Source: Bacteroides cellulosilyticus | Lineage (GTDB): Bacteria > Bacteroidota > Bacteroidia > Bacteroidales > Bacteroidaceae | DNA: 64,000 nucleotides | Assembly (NCBI RefSeq): GCF_020091405.1 | Contig: NZ_CP081903.1 | Span: forward strand, 2,294,001 to 2,358,000 | Direction: 5' to 3' | In this document: piece by piece, positions 24,325 to 35,600 of the stretch | Layout: every line of letters starts with the position of its first letter | Position numbering within the stretch: the stretch's first letter is position 1 | Program-made: the position numbers and the translations under genes | The notes under the pieces: generated by a model | Database searches by the model: none | What the model was told of the DNA's origin: nothing | What the model saw: only the letters and a program-made list of their open reading frames with translations

Positions 24325-25269
24325 ATGGATACAGAGTTATTACAGAAATATATATCCGGTAATGCCACGGAAGCAGAGAAGCGGCACATAACCGAGTGGA
24401 TGCAGGAAAAGCCTGAGAATATGCGTGAATATATGGCGCAACGCAAACTGTATGATATTGCTTTGTGGCGTACACTGCCGGCAGTGGTAGAAAAGAAAAA
24501 AGCAGGAAAAAGATTTTCTGTGCATACACTCTGGGTGGAAATGGCTAAAGCAGCGGCAGTGGTTGCAATCGTCTTATTAGGCACACACTATTGGGATAAT
24601 AAACATCAGACTGTGGAAAGCAGTGCACTTCAATCTATTTATGCGCCTGCCGGACAACGGACGGAAATAATGTTGGCAGATGGTACGAAGGTGTGGCTGA
24701 ATTCTCGGAGTACATTGACTTTCCCGGAAAAGTTTAAAGACAATAACCGGAAAGTAAAATTAGATGGTGAGGGCTATTTTGTAGTAGCTAAGAATAAAGA
24801 GAGGCCTTTTATAGTGGAAACGAGTAAATGCAATGTAAAGGTATTAGGTACGGAATTCAACGTATTGGCTTATGCGGAAGATAGTGTCTGGGAAACTTCT
24901 TTGCTGAAAGGAGCGGTAGAAATTCAGCTATCGGATTCATCCGCAGGAGTGTTGAAGTTAGAGCCAAACACAATGGCAAGCCTGAAAGGTAGCAGGCTGG
25001 TGAAAGGACGTATTAAAGAACCGGACTATTTTTTATGGCGTGAAGGTTTGCTTTGTTTTAATGATATACCCGTCAGGGATATGATTGAAAAATTGAAACT
25101 TTATTATGGAGTGGATATTGTGGTAAACAATACCAGTATATTCAAGAATCGCTATACAGGCAAGTTCAGAACCAAAGATGGAGTGGAGCATGTGCTGAAA
25201 GTACTGAGATTGAATAATAGATTTACTTATACAAAAGATGATGAAAACAATGTGATAACTATTAATTAA
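24325..25269 (+). CDS. FecR-type anti-sigma factor (left locus)
   Basis: A 314-aa single-pass protein. The cytoplasmic N-terminal about 80 residues bear the anti-sigma helix motif YISGNATEAEKRHITEWM; a membrane helix follows (AAAVVAIVLLGTHYW), then the periplasmic FecR domain (APAGQRTEIMLADGTKVWLN, GEGYFVVAKNKERPF) and the C-terminal DUF4974 (KFRTKDGVEHVLKVL). A 199-bp gap separates it from the sigma gene; that gap holds no other gene. It is intact, unlike its counterpart at 36-37 kb. Confidence 0.92.
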   Translation: MDTELLQKYISGNATEAEKRHITEWMQEKPENMREYMAQRKLYDIALWRTLPAVVEKKKAGKRFSVHTLWVEMAKAAAVVAIVLLGTHYWDNKHQTVESSALQSIYAPAGQRTEIMLADGTKVWLNSRSTLTFPEKFKDNNRKVKLDGEGYFVVAKNKERPFIVETSKCNVKVLGTEFNVLAYAEDSVWETSLLKGAVEIQLSDSSAGVLKLEPNTMASLKGSRLVKGRIKEPDYFLWREGLLCFNDIPVRDMIEKLKLYYGVDIVVNNTSIFKNRYTGKFRTKDGVEHVLKVLRLNNRFTYTKDDENNVITIN

Positions 25270-25319
25270 CCCTTTAAAATATTCTGCCTATGGAATAACA
25301 CACATTATATTTTATAAAA

Positions 25320-25368
25320 ATGGGACAGTGCTGCAACACTATCCCATGGAAGTCAATGATACATTGAC
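25320..25368 (+). promoter_or_regulatory. two hairpins in the FecR-SusC gap
   Basis: ATGGGACAGTG / CACTATCCCAT (25320-25346, one mismatch) is followed at once by GTCAATG-ATA-CATTGAC (25352-25368) and a T-rich ATTTTCTT. This could attenuate read-through from FecR into susC, or mark a 5' leader of susC. The opposing locus also has a hairpin in the same place. Confidence 0.45.
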
Positions 25369-25419
25369 ATTTTCTTCTAATAATCTTAAGTTAAAACCTA
25401 AAATTAGTAATACAAATAT

Positions 25420-28400
25420 ATGAAAAATATTTTGTACCAAGAATCTATTGTAGAAATTAAACATTTATTTCGGGTTATGAAAATCACAGCTCTGGCCTTG
25501 TTTTTATTTGTCGGAACAGCTTTTGCCACGAAATCTTATTCACAGACCATGAAAGTTACAGTTGTTTCGGACCGTATATCAACAGGCAAAGTTATCAACG
25601 AGATAGAAAAGCAGACTGATTATCTGTTTGTGTATGATATGAATGAGGTTAATCTGAAACGTAACGTCAAAGTTCATGCACAAGATAAACCGGTGGCAGA
25701 GGTCTTGAACGAGGTCTTTGAAGGGACTGGTATTTATTATGCTATGGAAGGCAAGAATATCATGCTGATGAATAAAGCAAAAGAGAATGCTTCTGAAAAA
25801 CAAGCTGATGACAATAAGGTGACGGGATCTATAAAAGATATGGCCGGTGAACCGATCATTGGTGCTAATGTTACGATAAAGGGACAATCAATAGGTACAA
25901 TTACAGATATAGATGGGCGTTTTATTATCAATGCCCCGGCTAATGCAATTCTACGGGTTACATACATCGGCTATATTCCGCAGGAAATCAAAGTAGAGAA
26001 TAAGAGAGAACTGAAAATCATTCTGCAGGAAGATACGGAAACGTTAGACGAAGTGGTAGTGGTGGGGTATGGTGTTCAGAAGAAATCGGACGTTACCGGT
26101 GCTATGATTCGTGTAAATTCGGACGAACTGAATTCCCGACCGGCAGCCAATGCTTTCGAAGCTATGCAAGGTAAAGCGGCAGGTGTGGATATTGTTAGCA
26201 ATGAACGTCCGGGTGAAATAGGAACTATCAATGTACGCGGTGTACGTTCATTGAGTGCCAGCAATACTCCGCTTTATGTAGTGGATGGTATTCCTTTAAT
26301 GTCGACAAGTGGCATTGAGACTTTGAATCCACAGGATATAGAATCCATTGATGTCCTGAAGGATGCCTCTGCTACTGCTATTTATGGTTCACGTGGTGCC
26401 AACGGTGTCATTTTGGTTACTACTAAACAGGGCAAGGCGGGCAAGATGTCATTGAACTATTCGGGTACGATGACCATTGAAAATTTGCAGGATTACTCTG
26501 AAATGATGAATTCTGCCGAATATATTGAGTGGCGCCGTTGGGCTTATTACTATAAAGAACCGAATAAATATCCGAGAGGTGACGAGCCTGATAAGGATAG
26601 TGATTATCTGATTTTTAACGGAGCAAAAGATCCTTATGCCTGGAGGAATATTGAAAAAGGTTGGGCTGGTGGTAGCTGGAATGCATCCGCGGTTCCTACA
26701 ACGGATTGGGCTGATATGGTTACACAAACCGGTGTTACCCATGAACATACGTTGAGCGCCAGTGGTGGTACGGATAAAGTACAAGGCTATGCTTCTATCG
26801 GCTATCTGGATAATGAGGGTACCGTGAAAGGTCAGTCTTACACTCGTTATACAGCCAAAGTCAGCTTGAATCTTGATCCGACCAAATGGTTCAAGATGGG
26901 CTTGAATGTCAACGGTACTTTCAGTGAACAGCAATATGGTTCTTCGGCTAAGGCTGTAGGACAGATGATCAGTGACCGGCCATCCAATCTGTATGCAGCT
27001 TCTACCAGTTTGTATCCGTATGCCGTGCCCTTTGATGATGAGGGTAACCGCATTGATTATCCGGGTGGAGATGATAAAGTGAAAACGATAGTCAACGAAT
27101 GGAATTATAGTGAGAATGAACGTCGTATGTTCCGTGCTATCGGTAGTCTGTATGCCCAGTTGAACTTGGGTGAGATCTTCTCTCCTCTGAAAGGGCTCAG
27201 GTATCGCTTCAATTTTGGTCCCGACTTTCGTAGTTACCGTAATGGAAGTTTCGCAGATGCGAACTCTGTCAGTCGCGAGGGAACCAATCGTGCCAGTTTA
27301 ACGAATCAATCTGATTTTTCATGTACACTTGATAATCTTATCTACTATGATAAGGAAATAGGAAAACACTCTTTGGGAGTGACTTTACTGCAAAGTGCCA
27401 CTAAATATCGTTATGAAGAATCCTCTATGGCTGCTTTAAATATTCCCCTGGCCAGTGCCAAATGGAATGCGTTGAGTAAAGCAAATATTTCTGCGCTGGA
27501 TGACTGGGGAAGTGATTTAGTAGAGAAGCAGTTACTTTCGTATATGTTCCGTTTAAATTATGATTATAACAGTAGATATCTCCTCACGGTTTCCGGTCGT
27601 TGGGATGGCGCTTCGCAGCTTGCCAAAGGTAATAAATGGGCATTTTTCCCCAGTGCAGCATTGGGTTGGCGTCTTGATCAGGAAGGATTTTTGCAGGATG
27701 TAAGTTGGCTCAATCAGTTGAAACTACGTGTGGGAGTCGGGGTTACCGGTAACTCTGCTATTGATCCTTACCAAACAAAGGGGGCCGTTGTTCCTATCTA
27801 TTATCCTTATGGTGACAGTTCCACTTCAGGCTTCGTAGCTTCCGATCCTGTAGCTACGGGGGGTACGGTGGCTATGGCCAATAAAGACTTAACGTGGGAA
27901 AAGACTACCCAATATAATATTGGTGTTGATTACTCTGTACTGAACGGAAGAATTTCGGGAGTTTTGGATTTTTATACTTCGCGTACAACAGACTTATTGA
28001 TGCAGATGGGAATTCCCTCATTAAATGGTTATACCCAAACTTATGCCAATGTTGGGGAAACTTCCAATATAGGTGTGGATATCACATTGAATACTGTGAA
28101 TATCCGGACCCGGGACTTTGAGTGGGCTACCAGTCTAAATGTCGCCTGGCAGAAAGATAAAATAGAAGAGTTGGCAAATGGTAAAGAAGATGATATTAAT
28201 AATAATTGGTTCATCGGAAAATCATTAGGAGTGATCTATGGCTATGAGTCTGCCGGAATCTGGAAAGAGGATGATGCGGCTGAAATGGCTGAATTTAATA
28301 AGAAAGGACATTCGTTTCAGGTAGGTATGGCACGCCCGGTAGACCAGAATGGTGACCATAAGATTGATCCGAATGATGACCGTATAGTAGTGGGACATAC

Positions 28401-28857
28401 ACGTCCACGCTGGACCTTGGGTATGACCAATACTTTCTCTTATAAGAATTTTGAGCTTTCCTTCATGTTGTACGGCCGTTTTGACTATATGGTTGATACA
28501 GGTGGTGAGTGGCAGGGAGGCCGCTACACTCAGCGTAAGATAAATTACTATAATGAGAATAATAAGAATGCTGAATATCAGAAACCTATCCATGATGATG
28601 GAGGCGGTGATCCCTACTACCGGATTCTGGGATATAAGAACGGTTCGTTCCTGAAAGTGCGTAATATTTCATTAGGTTACGTTTTCCCGAAGAACATGGT
28701 GAGCAAATGGAATCTATCTAATCTGAAAGTATATGTGCAGGCTAAGAATCCGGGGCGTATCTTTTCTAATATAGATTTTCTGGAACTGGACGCTTCGCAG
28801 AATTTAACATCTACCTGGAACCGTGGTTTCACAATAGGATTGAATGTAGGATTTTAA
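25420..28857 (+). CDS. SusC/RagA TonB-linked outer-membrane transporter with STN domain (left locus)
   Basis: An 1145-aa outer-membrane transporter. After a long signal region ending KSYSQ there is an STN domain (about residues 45-115, KQTDYLFVYDMNEV), a carboxypeptidase-regulatory-like beta domain (VTGSIKDMAGEPIIGANVTI), the TonB box region (ETLDEVVVVGYG), the plug (NVRGVRSLSASNTPLYVVDG) and a 22-strand barrel ending GLNVGF. The STN domain is the part that contacts FecR in sigma-regulated receptors, in keeping with the genes upstream. An internal Met (residue 20) could be the true start. It imports oligosaccharide or other nutrient together with the SusD partner; the substrate is not evident. 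Confidence 0.95.
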   Translation: MKNILYQESIVEIKHLFRVMKITALALFLFVGTAFATKSYSQTMKVTVVSDRISTGKVINEIEKQTDYLFVYDMNEVNLKRNVKVHAQDKPVAEVLNEVFEGTGIYYAMEGKNIMLMNKAKENASEKQADDNKVTGSIKDMAGEPIIGANVTIKGQSIGTITDIDGRFIINAPANAILRVTYIGYIPQEIKVENKRELKIILQEDTETLDEVVVVGYGVQKKSDVTGAMIRVNSDELNSRPAANAFEAMQGKAAGVDIVSNERPGEIGTINVRGVRSLSASNTPLYVVDGIPLMSTSGIETLNPQDIESIDVLKDASATAIYGSRGANGVILVTTKQGKAGKMSLNYSGTMTIENLQDYSEMMNSAEYIEWRRWAYYYKEPNKYPRGDEPDKDSDYLIFNGAKDPYAWRNIEKGWAGGSWNASAVPTTDWADMVTQTGVTHEHTLSASGGTDKVQGYASIGYLDNEGTVKGQSYTRYTAKVSLNLDPTKWFKMGLNVNGTFSEQQYGSSAKAVGQMISDRPSNLYAASTSLYPYAVPFDDEGNRIDYPGGDDKVKTIVNEWNYSENERRMFRAIGSLYAQLNLGEIFSPLKGLRYRFNFGPDFRSYRNGSFADANSVSREGTNRASLTNQSDFSCTLDNLIYYDKEIGKHSLGVTLLQSATKYRYEESSMAALNIPLASAKWNALSKANISALDDWGSDLVEKQLLSYMFRLNYDYNSRYLLTVSGRWDGASQLAKGNKWAFFPSAALGWRLDQEGFLQDVSWLNQLKLRVGVGVTGNSAIDPYQTKGAVVPIYYPYGDSSTSGFVASDPVATGGTVAMANKDLTWEKTTQYNIGVDYSVLNGRISGVLDFYTSRTTDLLMQMGIPSLNGYTQTYANVGETSNIGVDITLNTVNIRTRDFEWATSLNVAWQKDKIEELANGKEDDINNNWFIGKSLGVIYGYESAGIWKEDDAAEMAEFNKKGHSFQVGMARPVDQNGDHKIDPNDDRIVVGHTRPRWTLGMTNTFSYKNFELSFMLYGRFDYMVDTGGEWQGGRYTQRKINYYNENNKNAEYQKPIHDDGGGDPYYRILGYKNGSFLKVRNISLGYVFPKNMVSKWNLSNLKVYVQAKNPGRIFSNIDFLELDASQNLTSTWNRGFTIGLNVGF

Positions 28858-28875
28858 ACTAAAAAGCAAACGATT

Positions 28876-30834
28876 ATGAAATTATATAAGAATATTACAT
28901 TCGGCTTATTAGCCTTGACCTTGGGAGGCGTGATGGCTTCCTGTAGTGATTTTCTGGATGAAAAGCTTACCACTCAACAGACTACCGATTTCTTTGATAC
29001 ACCGGAAGGCATTGATCAGCTGGCTGTGGGCATTTACAATAACCTGCGTTTCCATTTCTTCAAGGAGAATGCCTATACTACCACTAATTACGGTACGGAT
29101 GAGTTTACTGTGGGTGGTGATGGTTCCAATAAAGTGTGGAACAATTATGATGGTAGTTTCCAGTCACAGATTGTAGCCGCTAATTCAAATACTACAATGG
29201 CCGAAAGCCTTTGGGATGCCATGTATATCGGAATCAACAATGCGAACCTGTTGTTAAGCAAAATAACTCCTGATAGTTATACCGGTACGAATAAGAAGAC
29301 GTATATGGGCGAAGCCTATTTCCTGCGTGGCTTTAATTATCTGAAGTTGGTTTCCCAGTATGGAGGTGTACCCTTGAAATTAGAGTCGAGCTTTGTACCT
29401 GTCCGTGAGTTCACCCGTGCTACGGCAGAAGCTACGGTAGAACAGGCGATTGGTGATTTGAAGAATGCTTATGATCTGTTGCCGGCGACGGTAAGCATGG
29501 TGGGGAAGATTAGCAGGGATGCTGCAGCTCATTTTTTAGCTAAGGCTTACTTGTTCCGTGCCAGTGAAATTAACGATGGATGGAACGGTGCGACTAAAGA
29601 ATCTGACCTGAAAGAAGCCTTGAAACTGGCCAAAGAAGTAATTTCACGTCATCAGTTAGCTCCCAATTTCTCTGATCTATGGCATTATACTGAACCTGAC
29701 GGGGCGAGTGAAAAATTAGATGAGATTATTCTTTCGGCACAGTTCTCTTCTGACAAATCTTCCAGAAGTGCCGGCACTAACAGATGCCATCTCTTCTTCT
29801 TGTCTGTTTACAATAACTTGCCTCAGATGAAACGTGATTTGGCTGGCGGTCGCGAGTACCAACGTTTAAGAACCACATATTATATGTATAATATCTATGA
29901 TATGGTTAATGATTCCCGTTTCTGGAAAAGTTTTAAGACTAAGTATGCTGTTAATAACCCGAAAGCGGGTTCCGGTTACGAAGTGGGAGATTTGGGCGTG
30001 ATGTATGTTGTCAATCGTCCGGGCGATACCCGGTTCGATGGAGTGCAACTCAGCGGAAAGGTGATTGATGAGAAGACCGGCAAAGCCATTCCTACTACAT
30101 TTGTGACTTATCCGAAAGATCGTAACGGTAAGGACGATGTGGCATTATATGATGATGTAAGCCGTTTTGTAGCTCTTAATAAGTATATTGATGGTTCGCG
30201 TGAAACGGTCAGTGATATGGGAGGCAATCGGGATGGTATTCTGGCCCGTCTTGGTGAAACTTATCTGATTGCTGCTGAAGTTCTGATTCGCCAAGGCGAA
30301 TATGGTGATGCTCTGTATTACATTAATGAACTCCGCAAGCGTGCTGCCTATAAGAACGGGGAAGATCGTTCGGCATATTGTGACGGTGGTGCATCATATA
30401 ATGAAAATGCTTTAGGGTGGCAGATTGACGGCATAAACTCTTATTACACCGAAAATTCTTATTATGAGTCCAATGATATTGATAAGACTACACTTCCCAC
30501 CGATCTTGAAATTACAGATATACATAGTCTTCCGGCTGAAGATGAGGCTGTTATTTCAAAACTGAAATATAGCTCTGATTATGATCGCATGATGTGCCTT
30601 CTGCTGAATGAGCGTTCCCGTGAACTTTGCGGTGAGTTTTATCGTTGGGAAGACTTGTCAAGAACAAAAACATTGGTGGCACGCACCAAAGCTTTTAATT
30701 CGGATGCTGCTCCTAATATTGATGAACATCATTGTTTGCGTCCTATCCCTCAAACTTATCTGGATGCTATCCAAAAGGACGGTCATGCGTTGACTTCCGA
30801 GGAAAAGAAGCAGCAACAGAATCCTGGTTATTAA
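28876..30834 (+). CDS. SusD/RagB surface lipoprotein (left locus)
   Basis: A 652-aa lipoprotein with signal GGVMASC and an acidic stretch after the Cys (SDFLDEKL) typical of surface-exported lipoproteins. SusD features include the N-terminal TDFFDTPEGIDQLAVGIYN, the TPR-type helices with GEAYFLRGFNYLKLVSQYGGVPL, and the C-terminal RSRELCGEFYRWEDLSR. It caps the SusC barrel and binds substrate. It lies 18 bp after susC, so it is one transcript with it. Confidence 0.95.
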   Translation: MKLYKNITFGLLALTLGGVMASCSDFLDEKLTTQQTTDFFDTPEGIDQLAVGIYNNLRFHFFKENAYTTTNYGTDEFTVGGDGSNKVWNNYDGSFQSQIVAANSNTTMAESLWDAMYIGINNANLLLSKITPDSYTGTNKKTYMGEAYFLRGFNYLKLVSQYGGVPLKLESSFVPVREFTRATAEATVEQAIGDLKNAYDLLPATVSMVGKISRDAAAHFLAKAYLFRASEINDGWNGATKESDLKEALKLAKEVISRHQLAPNFSDLWHYTEPDGASEKLDEIILSAQFSSDKSSRSAGTNRCHLFFLSVYNNLPQMKRDLAGGREYQRLRTTYYMYNIYDMVNDSRFWKSFKTKYAVNNPKAGSGYEVGDLGVMYVVNRPGDTRFDGVQLSGKVIDEKTGKAIPTTFVTYPKDRNGKDDVALYDDVSRFVALNKYIDGSRETVSDMGGNRDGILARLGETYLIAAEVLIRQGEYGDALYYINELRKRAAYKNGEDRSAYCDGGASYNENALGWQIDGINSYYTENSYYESNDIDKTTLPTDLEITDIHSLPAEDEAVISKLKYSSDYDRMMCLLLNERSRELCGEFYRWEDLSRTKTLVARTKAFNSDAAPNIDEHHCLRPIPQTYLDAIQKDGHALTSEEKKQQQNPGY

Positions 30835-30919
30835 CAATATTCTAAAGAACCGTCTACTGATATCATTTATAAACAGAAAAAGCGTCTAGCTAAATCAGGA
30901 AAAGACACGCTGATATAAA

Positions 30920-30953
30920 AAGGAGTAAAGTCCCCCAAATGACTTTACTCCTT
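30920..30953. terminator. bidirectional terminator between the two convergent SusCD loci
   Basis: A 13-bp stem AAGGAGTAAAGTC / GACTTTACTCCTT with an 8-nt loop sits in the 190-bp gap between the convergent susD genes. Confidence 0.8.
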
Positions 30954-31024
30954 CCAATCTTCTTTCCCTCGTAACTAATACGGAGAAAACACCACTAATC
31001 AAAATTCTATACCTTGGTCTTATT

Positions 31025-32632
31025 TTAGAAATTGTTCTTTCCTGCATCCCACCAAAGGCGAGTACCACCATTGTCGGCTCCACCTAATAATTGGGTTAAT
31101 GCGCTGGTTGTTGAAGCATCCAGATCTGTCGGGAAGGTTGCCCGGCGTATCATAATATCCGTACTAATAGTTTTATCACTCAGGTTCACGGCAACTTTAA
31201 ATAATTGGGGATATCCCGTGCGACGTTGTTCCGCCCAAGCTTCGCAACCGTCAGGATATATGGCAAGCCATTTCTGTGTAATGATACGTTCCAGCTTCTC
31301 TTCATCGCTGCCTTCTGCCCATTTCGGGGTAATCTTCGTCATTGCTGCCACGTCGAATGTTTTATCGAAAGCATCTACATAATCGGATGGTGTGGCGTCA
31401 CTCGCCAAGTAAGCGCTCGCATCACCGGCACCCCATTGTGCAAATGATGTTTCAACACCTTTCTTGTAGTATTCAGCTTCCTTTCCGGCATCTACATAAC
31501 CTCTCAGTGCAGCTTCGGCACGGAGAAACCATACTTCAGCGGCAGTCATTATAATAATGTCCGTAGATATTGTAGCGGTTGAGCGGGAATGGGTCAAATA
31601 TCGATTATCCTTATCCAAAGCTGTTCCTTGACGTACGCCTTTAAAAGAGCCTTTTATATCGAAAAGTGCTGGTACTTCACCGTCTGCTCCGGTGTTACCT
31701 ACTGCCGGCAGGAAGTATTTACTGAGGCGGGGATCCTCATATCCGCATAGGAATGATTCCAGGCTTGCGTTCATGAATACTTCGTTCCAAGCGTTTACGG
31801 CACCCAATGGATTACGTACGCCATACTGGCCTACCGTTTCATCTATTGCTTCCAGCACACCGCCATTACTTGCATCCAATGCGGCTTGTGCCTGGGTTCT
31901 TGCCAGTGTGGCGTCCACATTTGATACGCGCATGGCAAGGCGTAAGCGCAATGAGTTGGCAAATTTCAACCATTGTTCATACGTGCGTTTACCTTGTGGC
32001 ATCATGATGTCTGCTGTCTCAAATGTATTGGGTCCACCGTCAGCAACGTGAGCTTTCAACACCTGAATGGCTTCAGTAAGGTCGTTGAAGAAATCAGAAT
32101 ACACATCTTTCTGGGATTGCGGAGCCGGATTAGCCAGCCCGAAGTTCTTGTAGATGATAGGACCGTAATAGTCGCTTACGCGGTGCATCATGGCTACTTT
32201 CATAATTTTGGTCAGCGCATAAAATGCAGGATATTCCTCTTTGGTACATAACTTTTCTGCATTGGCAATAGGAGGCATGCCTTGTGCATAGGTGTTACTC
32301 CATTGCGATCCTGCCCAACCAGTGTTTAGTTTATAAGATGAATTTTGTATGTTGAAACCACCGTTCATGTCGTGGAAGTATCCGCCGAACATATCGGCCA
32401 TCAGATTTTGCATAATCTGGTATTGCCAGTCGGTTCCCTCCACACCGGTTTGGTATACAATGGCAGTCTGAATCGTTTTGAAGGGGATAAGTTGCTTCTG
32501 GAAATCATACTCCTGCAATTCATCGGTATATGCACCCTGGGTGCTGTTGTAATTATCGAAATTATCAGTACAAGAGGAAAATGAAACGATTCCACCTAGT
32601 AATAATGTAGCTATATATTTATATCTTTTCAT
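31025..32632 (-). CDS. SusD/RagB-family lipoprotein, SusD-like_2 type (right locus)
   Basis: A 535-aa lipoprotein (signal GGIVSFSSC followed by acidic TDNFDNY) of the SusD-like_2 subfamily, shown by the N-terminal YTDELQEYDFQKQLIPFKTI, the early two-helix substrate region WQYQIMQNLMADMFGGYF, and the C-terminal IITQKWLAIYPDGCEAWAEQ. It is the partner of the SusC encoded 13 bp upstream. The locus converges with the left one. Confidence 0.93.
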   Translation of the reverse strand: MKRYKYIATLLLGGIVSFSSCTDNFDNYNSTQGAYTDELQEYDFQKQLIPFKTIQTAIVYQTGVEGTDWQYQIMQNLMADMFGGYFHDMNGGFNIQNSSYKLNTGWAGSQWSNTYAQGMPPIANAEKLCTKEEYPAFYALTKIMKVAMMHRVSDYYGPIIYKNFGLANPAPQSQKDVYSDFFNDLTEAIQVLKAHVADGGPNTFETADIMMPQGKRTYEQWLKFANSLRLRLAMRVSNVDATLARTQAQAALDASNGGVLEAIDETVGQYGVRNPLGAVNAWNEVFMNASLESFLCGYEDPRLSKYFLPAVGNTGADGEVPALFDIKGSFKGVRQGTALDKDNRYLTHSRSTATISTDIIIMTAAEVWFLRAEAALRGYVDAGKEAEYYKKGVETSFAQWGAGDASAYLASDATPSDYVDAFDKTFDVAAMTKITPKWAEGSDEEKLERIITQKWLAIYPDGCEAWAEQRRTGYPQLFKVAVNLSDKTISTDIMIRRATFPTDLDASTTSALTQLLGGADNGGTRLWWDAGKNNF

Positions 32633-32645
32633 AATTGCATCGAAT

Positions 32646-35600
32646 TTAGAAAGTGAATTTAAGATTGAAGCCTATGTTTCTTGTAGTCGGCATGCCGAAG
32701 ATATCAACACCCTGGTTTGCATTTCCTACTGACAGGATAGCGTCAGGATCAAATGGGGCATCCTTATAGAGGAAGAACAAGTTGCGGGCAACGAGAGACA
32801 GGTCTATTCCTTTAAATATTCCAGTCTTTTCCAACAGTCTTTGGGGGAAAGAGTAACCCAGTGAAAGTTCGCGTAGACGGATGTTGGTACGATCATAGCG
32901 GTAGTAGCTTGTACAACCGTCGCCACGGTTACCGACTGCTGTATAGAAACTTTCTATCTTTTCCCCTTCAAATCGTTGTCCTTCTACTTCTACGTAACCT
33001 CTGTCTCGGGCTTCACCGCTATTCTTGCTGACGCCTCTCATGTCGAGTGCGCTTTGCGTCAGTGAAATAACATCACCTCCGATGGCTGCATCGAACAGGA
33101 AGTAAAGATTGAAACCTTTATAAGTGAACGTGTTGCCCCAACTGAGCATGCAGTCCGGATTGGCGTTGCCAATCAGTGTATTGTTGCCCGTTTCTATTTT
33201 GGGTGCACCGGTATCAGTAACTATAATCTTGCCGTTTTCGTCACGTGCAAAGTCATTGCCATAGATGTCTCCCAATGAACCGCCTTCTTTAACGCGCATA
33301 CGGTATGGCATACTTACGCCTGAGCCATAGTCAAATTCAGGATTGTCGCCCAAAGAAAGAACTTTGTTTTTGTTGGTTGAGAAGTTTACGTTGGTTTTCC
33401 AGCGGAAGTTTTCTGTCATGACCGGAGTTCCTCCGATTGTTAGCTCAATACCGTGGTTGCGTATCTTACCTGCATTGATATACTTATACGGATGATTGCC
33501 TGTAGGAGTATTGATATACAATAGCTGGTTTCTGGTATCTGTGCGGTAGTATGTGAAATCGAAATCTAAACGGTTATTGAAAAATCTCCATTCTGCACCG
33601 ATTTCCCATGAACTGCTGATTTCCGGTTTCAAGTCTTCAGAAAAGTCGTACTGTATTTGTCTTACGATACCGCCTGCTGTGATTTGAGGACTCGGAGAGG
33701 TGATGCCGATAGGAAGGTCGTTACCTACTTGTGCCCAGGATGCGCGTATTTTGCCGAAGCTAATCCAGGATGGCAGCTTGATAGTACGGTCGATAATCCA
33801 GGATACACCCACTGACGGATAGAAGAAGCCAGAATTCTTGCTGCTGGTGTTTGCCAGTGTGGACGACCAATCGTTGCGGGCGGTTAAGTCCAGATAAAGA
33901 CTTTCTTTCCAGCCGATCTGGGCGGTGGCGAATACGGACTGGACGACGCGACGTGAATTCAGGGTTTCGTCGATATAGGCTGTGCCGTCGTTCAAAATCA
34001 TGTTGGGAACACTGAATACATTGGCGTAGTACAAACCTGCTTTACCAGAGTCCAGCTTCAGCATATTTGTTTTAGTCGTATTGTTGCTGACGCCGGCAGC
34101 GGCATTTACTGCCCAGTTATTCCAAGTCTTATTGAACATTGCCATTACGTCACCGTACATCATGAATTCTTGATTGTTCATGTCCACATAACGACCGTTT
34201 TCGTGGCAGAGGTTGCTTGCCGTACCTGCATAGAATTTCTGTTGGTACTTATCGTTGATGAAATCAATGTTACCGCGTGCCTGAAGGGTTAACCAATCGT
34301 TTACTTTCAAGTTGGCGCTTAAAGATGCGATGGCACGATAACGTTTGTCTTTGCTGGTGATACGGTTTGTAATCCAGTAAGGGTTCTGTTCGAAATCTTG
34401 GGTAGAAGTATACCAGTTCTGCAACGGCATATTACGTCCTTCATCAAACACTTCATAGTTATCACGATATTCGGCCATGTCTTTTCCGCGTGGGAAGGTG
34501 TATAGACCTACCAACGGATTCATGTAGTAACCACCGGAACTGGGGCGGTTGTTGATGGTCTGTGAAATCAGGTTCACGTTGGCATCCAACGTTAGCTTGT
34601 CTTTAAACAGAGTAGCTGTTTCGCGTAATGTCAGGTTATGCTTATATAATTTATTGACATTGATAATACCCTTGGCTGTGGTATTGGCGTAAGAGAAGTA
34701 AGTCTGCATCTTCTCTTTACCGGTCTGTACGGTAACAGAATTGATGGCAGTTACTCCATTGTCAAAGAAGTGGTCCACATTGTTATAATCCTTCATGTTT
34801 GCTTGCTTCTCACCCCAGCTGGAAGTACCGCTAGCTGTGTAAGTGTTTTGGAAATCGGGGAGGCCCATTGCTTTGTCAATGGTCAGGTTAGAAGAGAAAG
34901 TAATGCGTTGCATACCTTCTTTGCCTTTCTTTGTAGTGATAAGGATGACGCCATTGGCTGCTTGCGAACCGTAGAGTGCGGCAGCGGAAGCACCTTTCAG
35001 GATACTCATGCTTTCAATATCATCGGGATTGAGGTTGGAGATACCGTCGCCTGAGTCACGGTTACCTGCGTCATTATCTCCGCCCATGACGCTGAATGCT
35101 TGTTCGGTAGTACTGTTCAGCATAGGTACACCATCGATAACATAAAGAGGCTGATTGTTTCCGCTTTCGTTTGCTGAGCGGATACCACGGATAGATACTT
35201 TGGCGGAGCCGCCCAAACCAGAAGCATTCTTGGTGATGGAGACACCTGCTGTTTTACCTGCCAGAGAGTTTATCATGTTGGCATCTTTGGCGCGTGTCAG
35301 TTCATCGCCACCCACTTGCTGGGTAGAGTAAGTCAGTGAAGCGGCTTTTTTCTTGATACCCATGGCGGTCACTACTACCGTTTCCAATGATAGTGCTTCT
35401 TCCTGCATCTGCACATTGATTGTTTCCTGACCATTCAGGGGAACGCTTACCGGCTGGTATCCGATATAGCTGATAACCAGTGTGGCGTCGGTAGGTGTAT
35501 TCAGTGTAAATTCACCATCAATATTGGTGATAACACCGTTTGTAGTACCTTTCTCTACCACATTGGCACCGATAATCGGTTCACCTTGCATGTCGGTCAC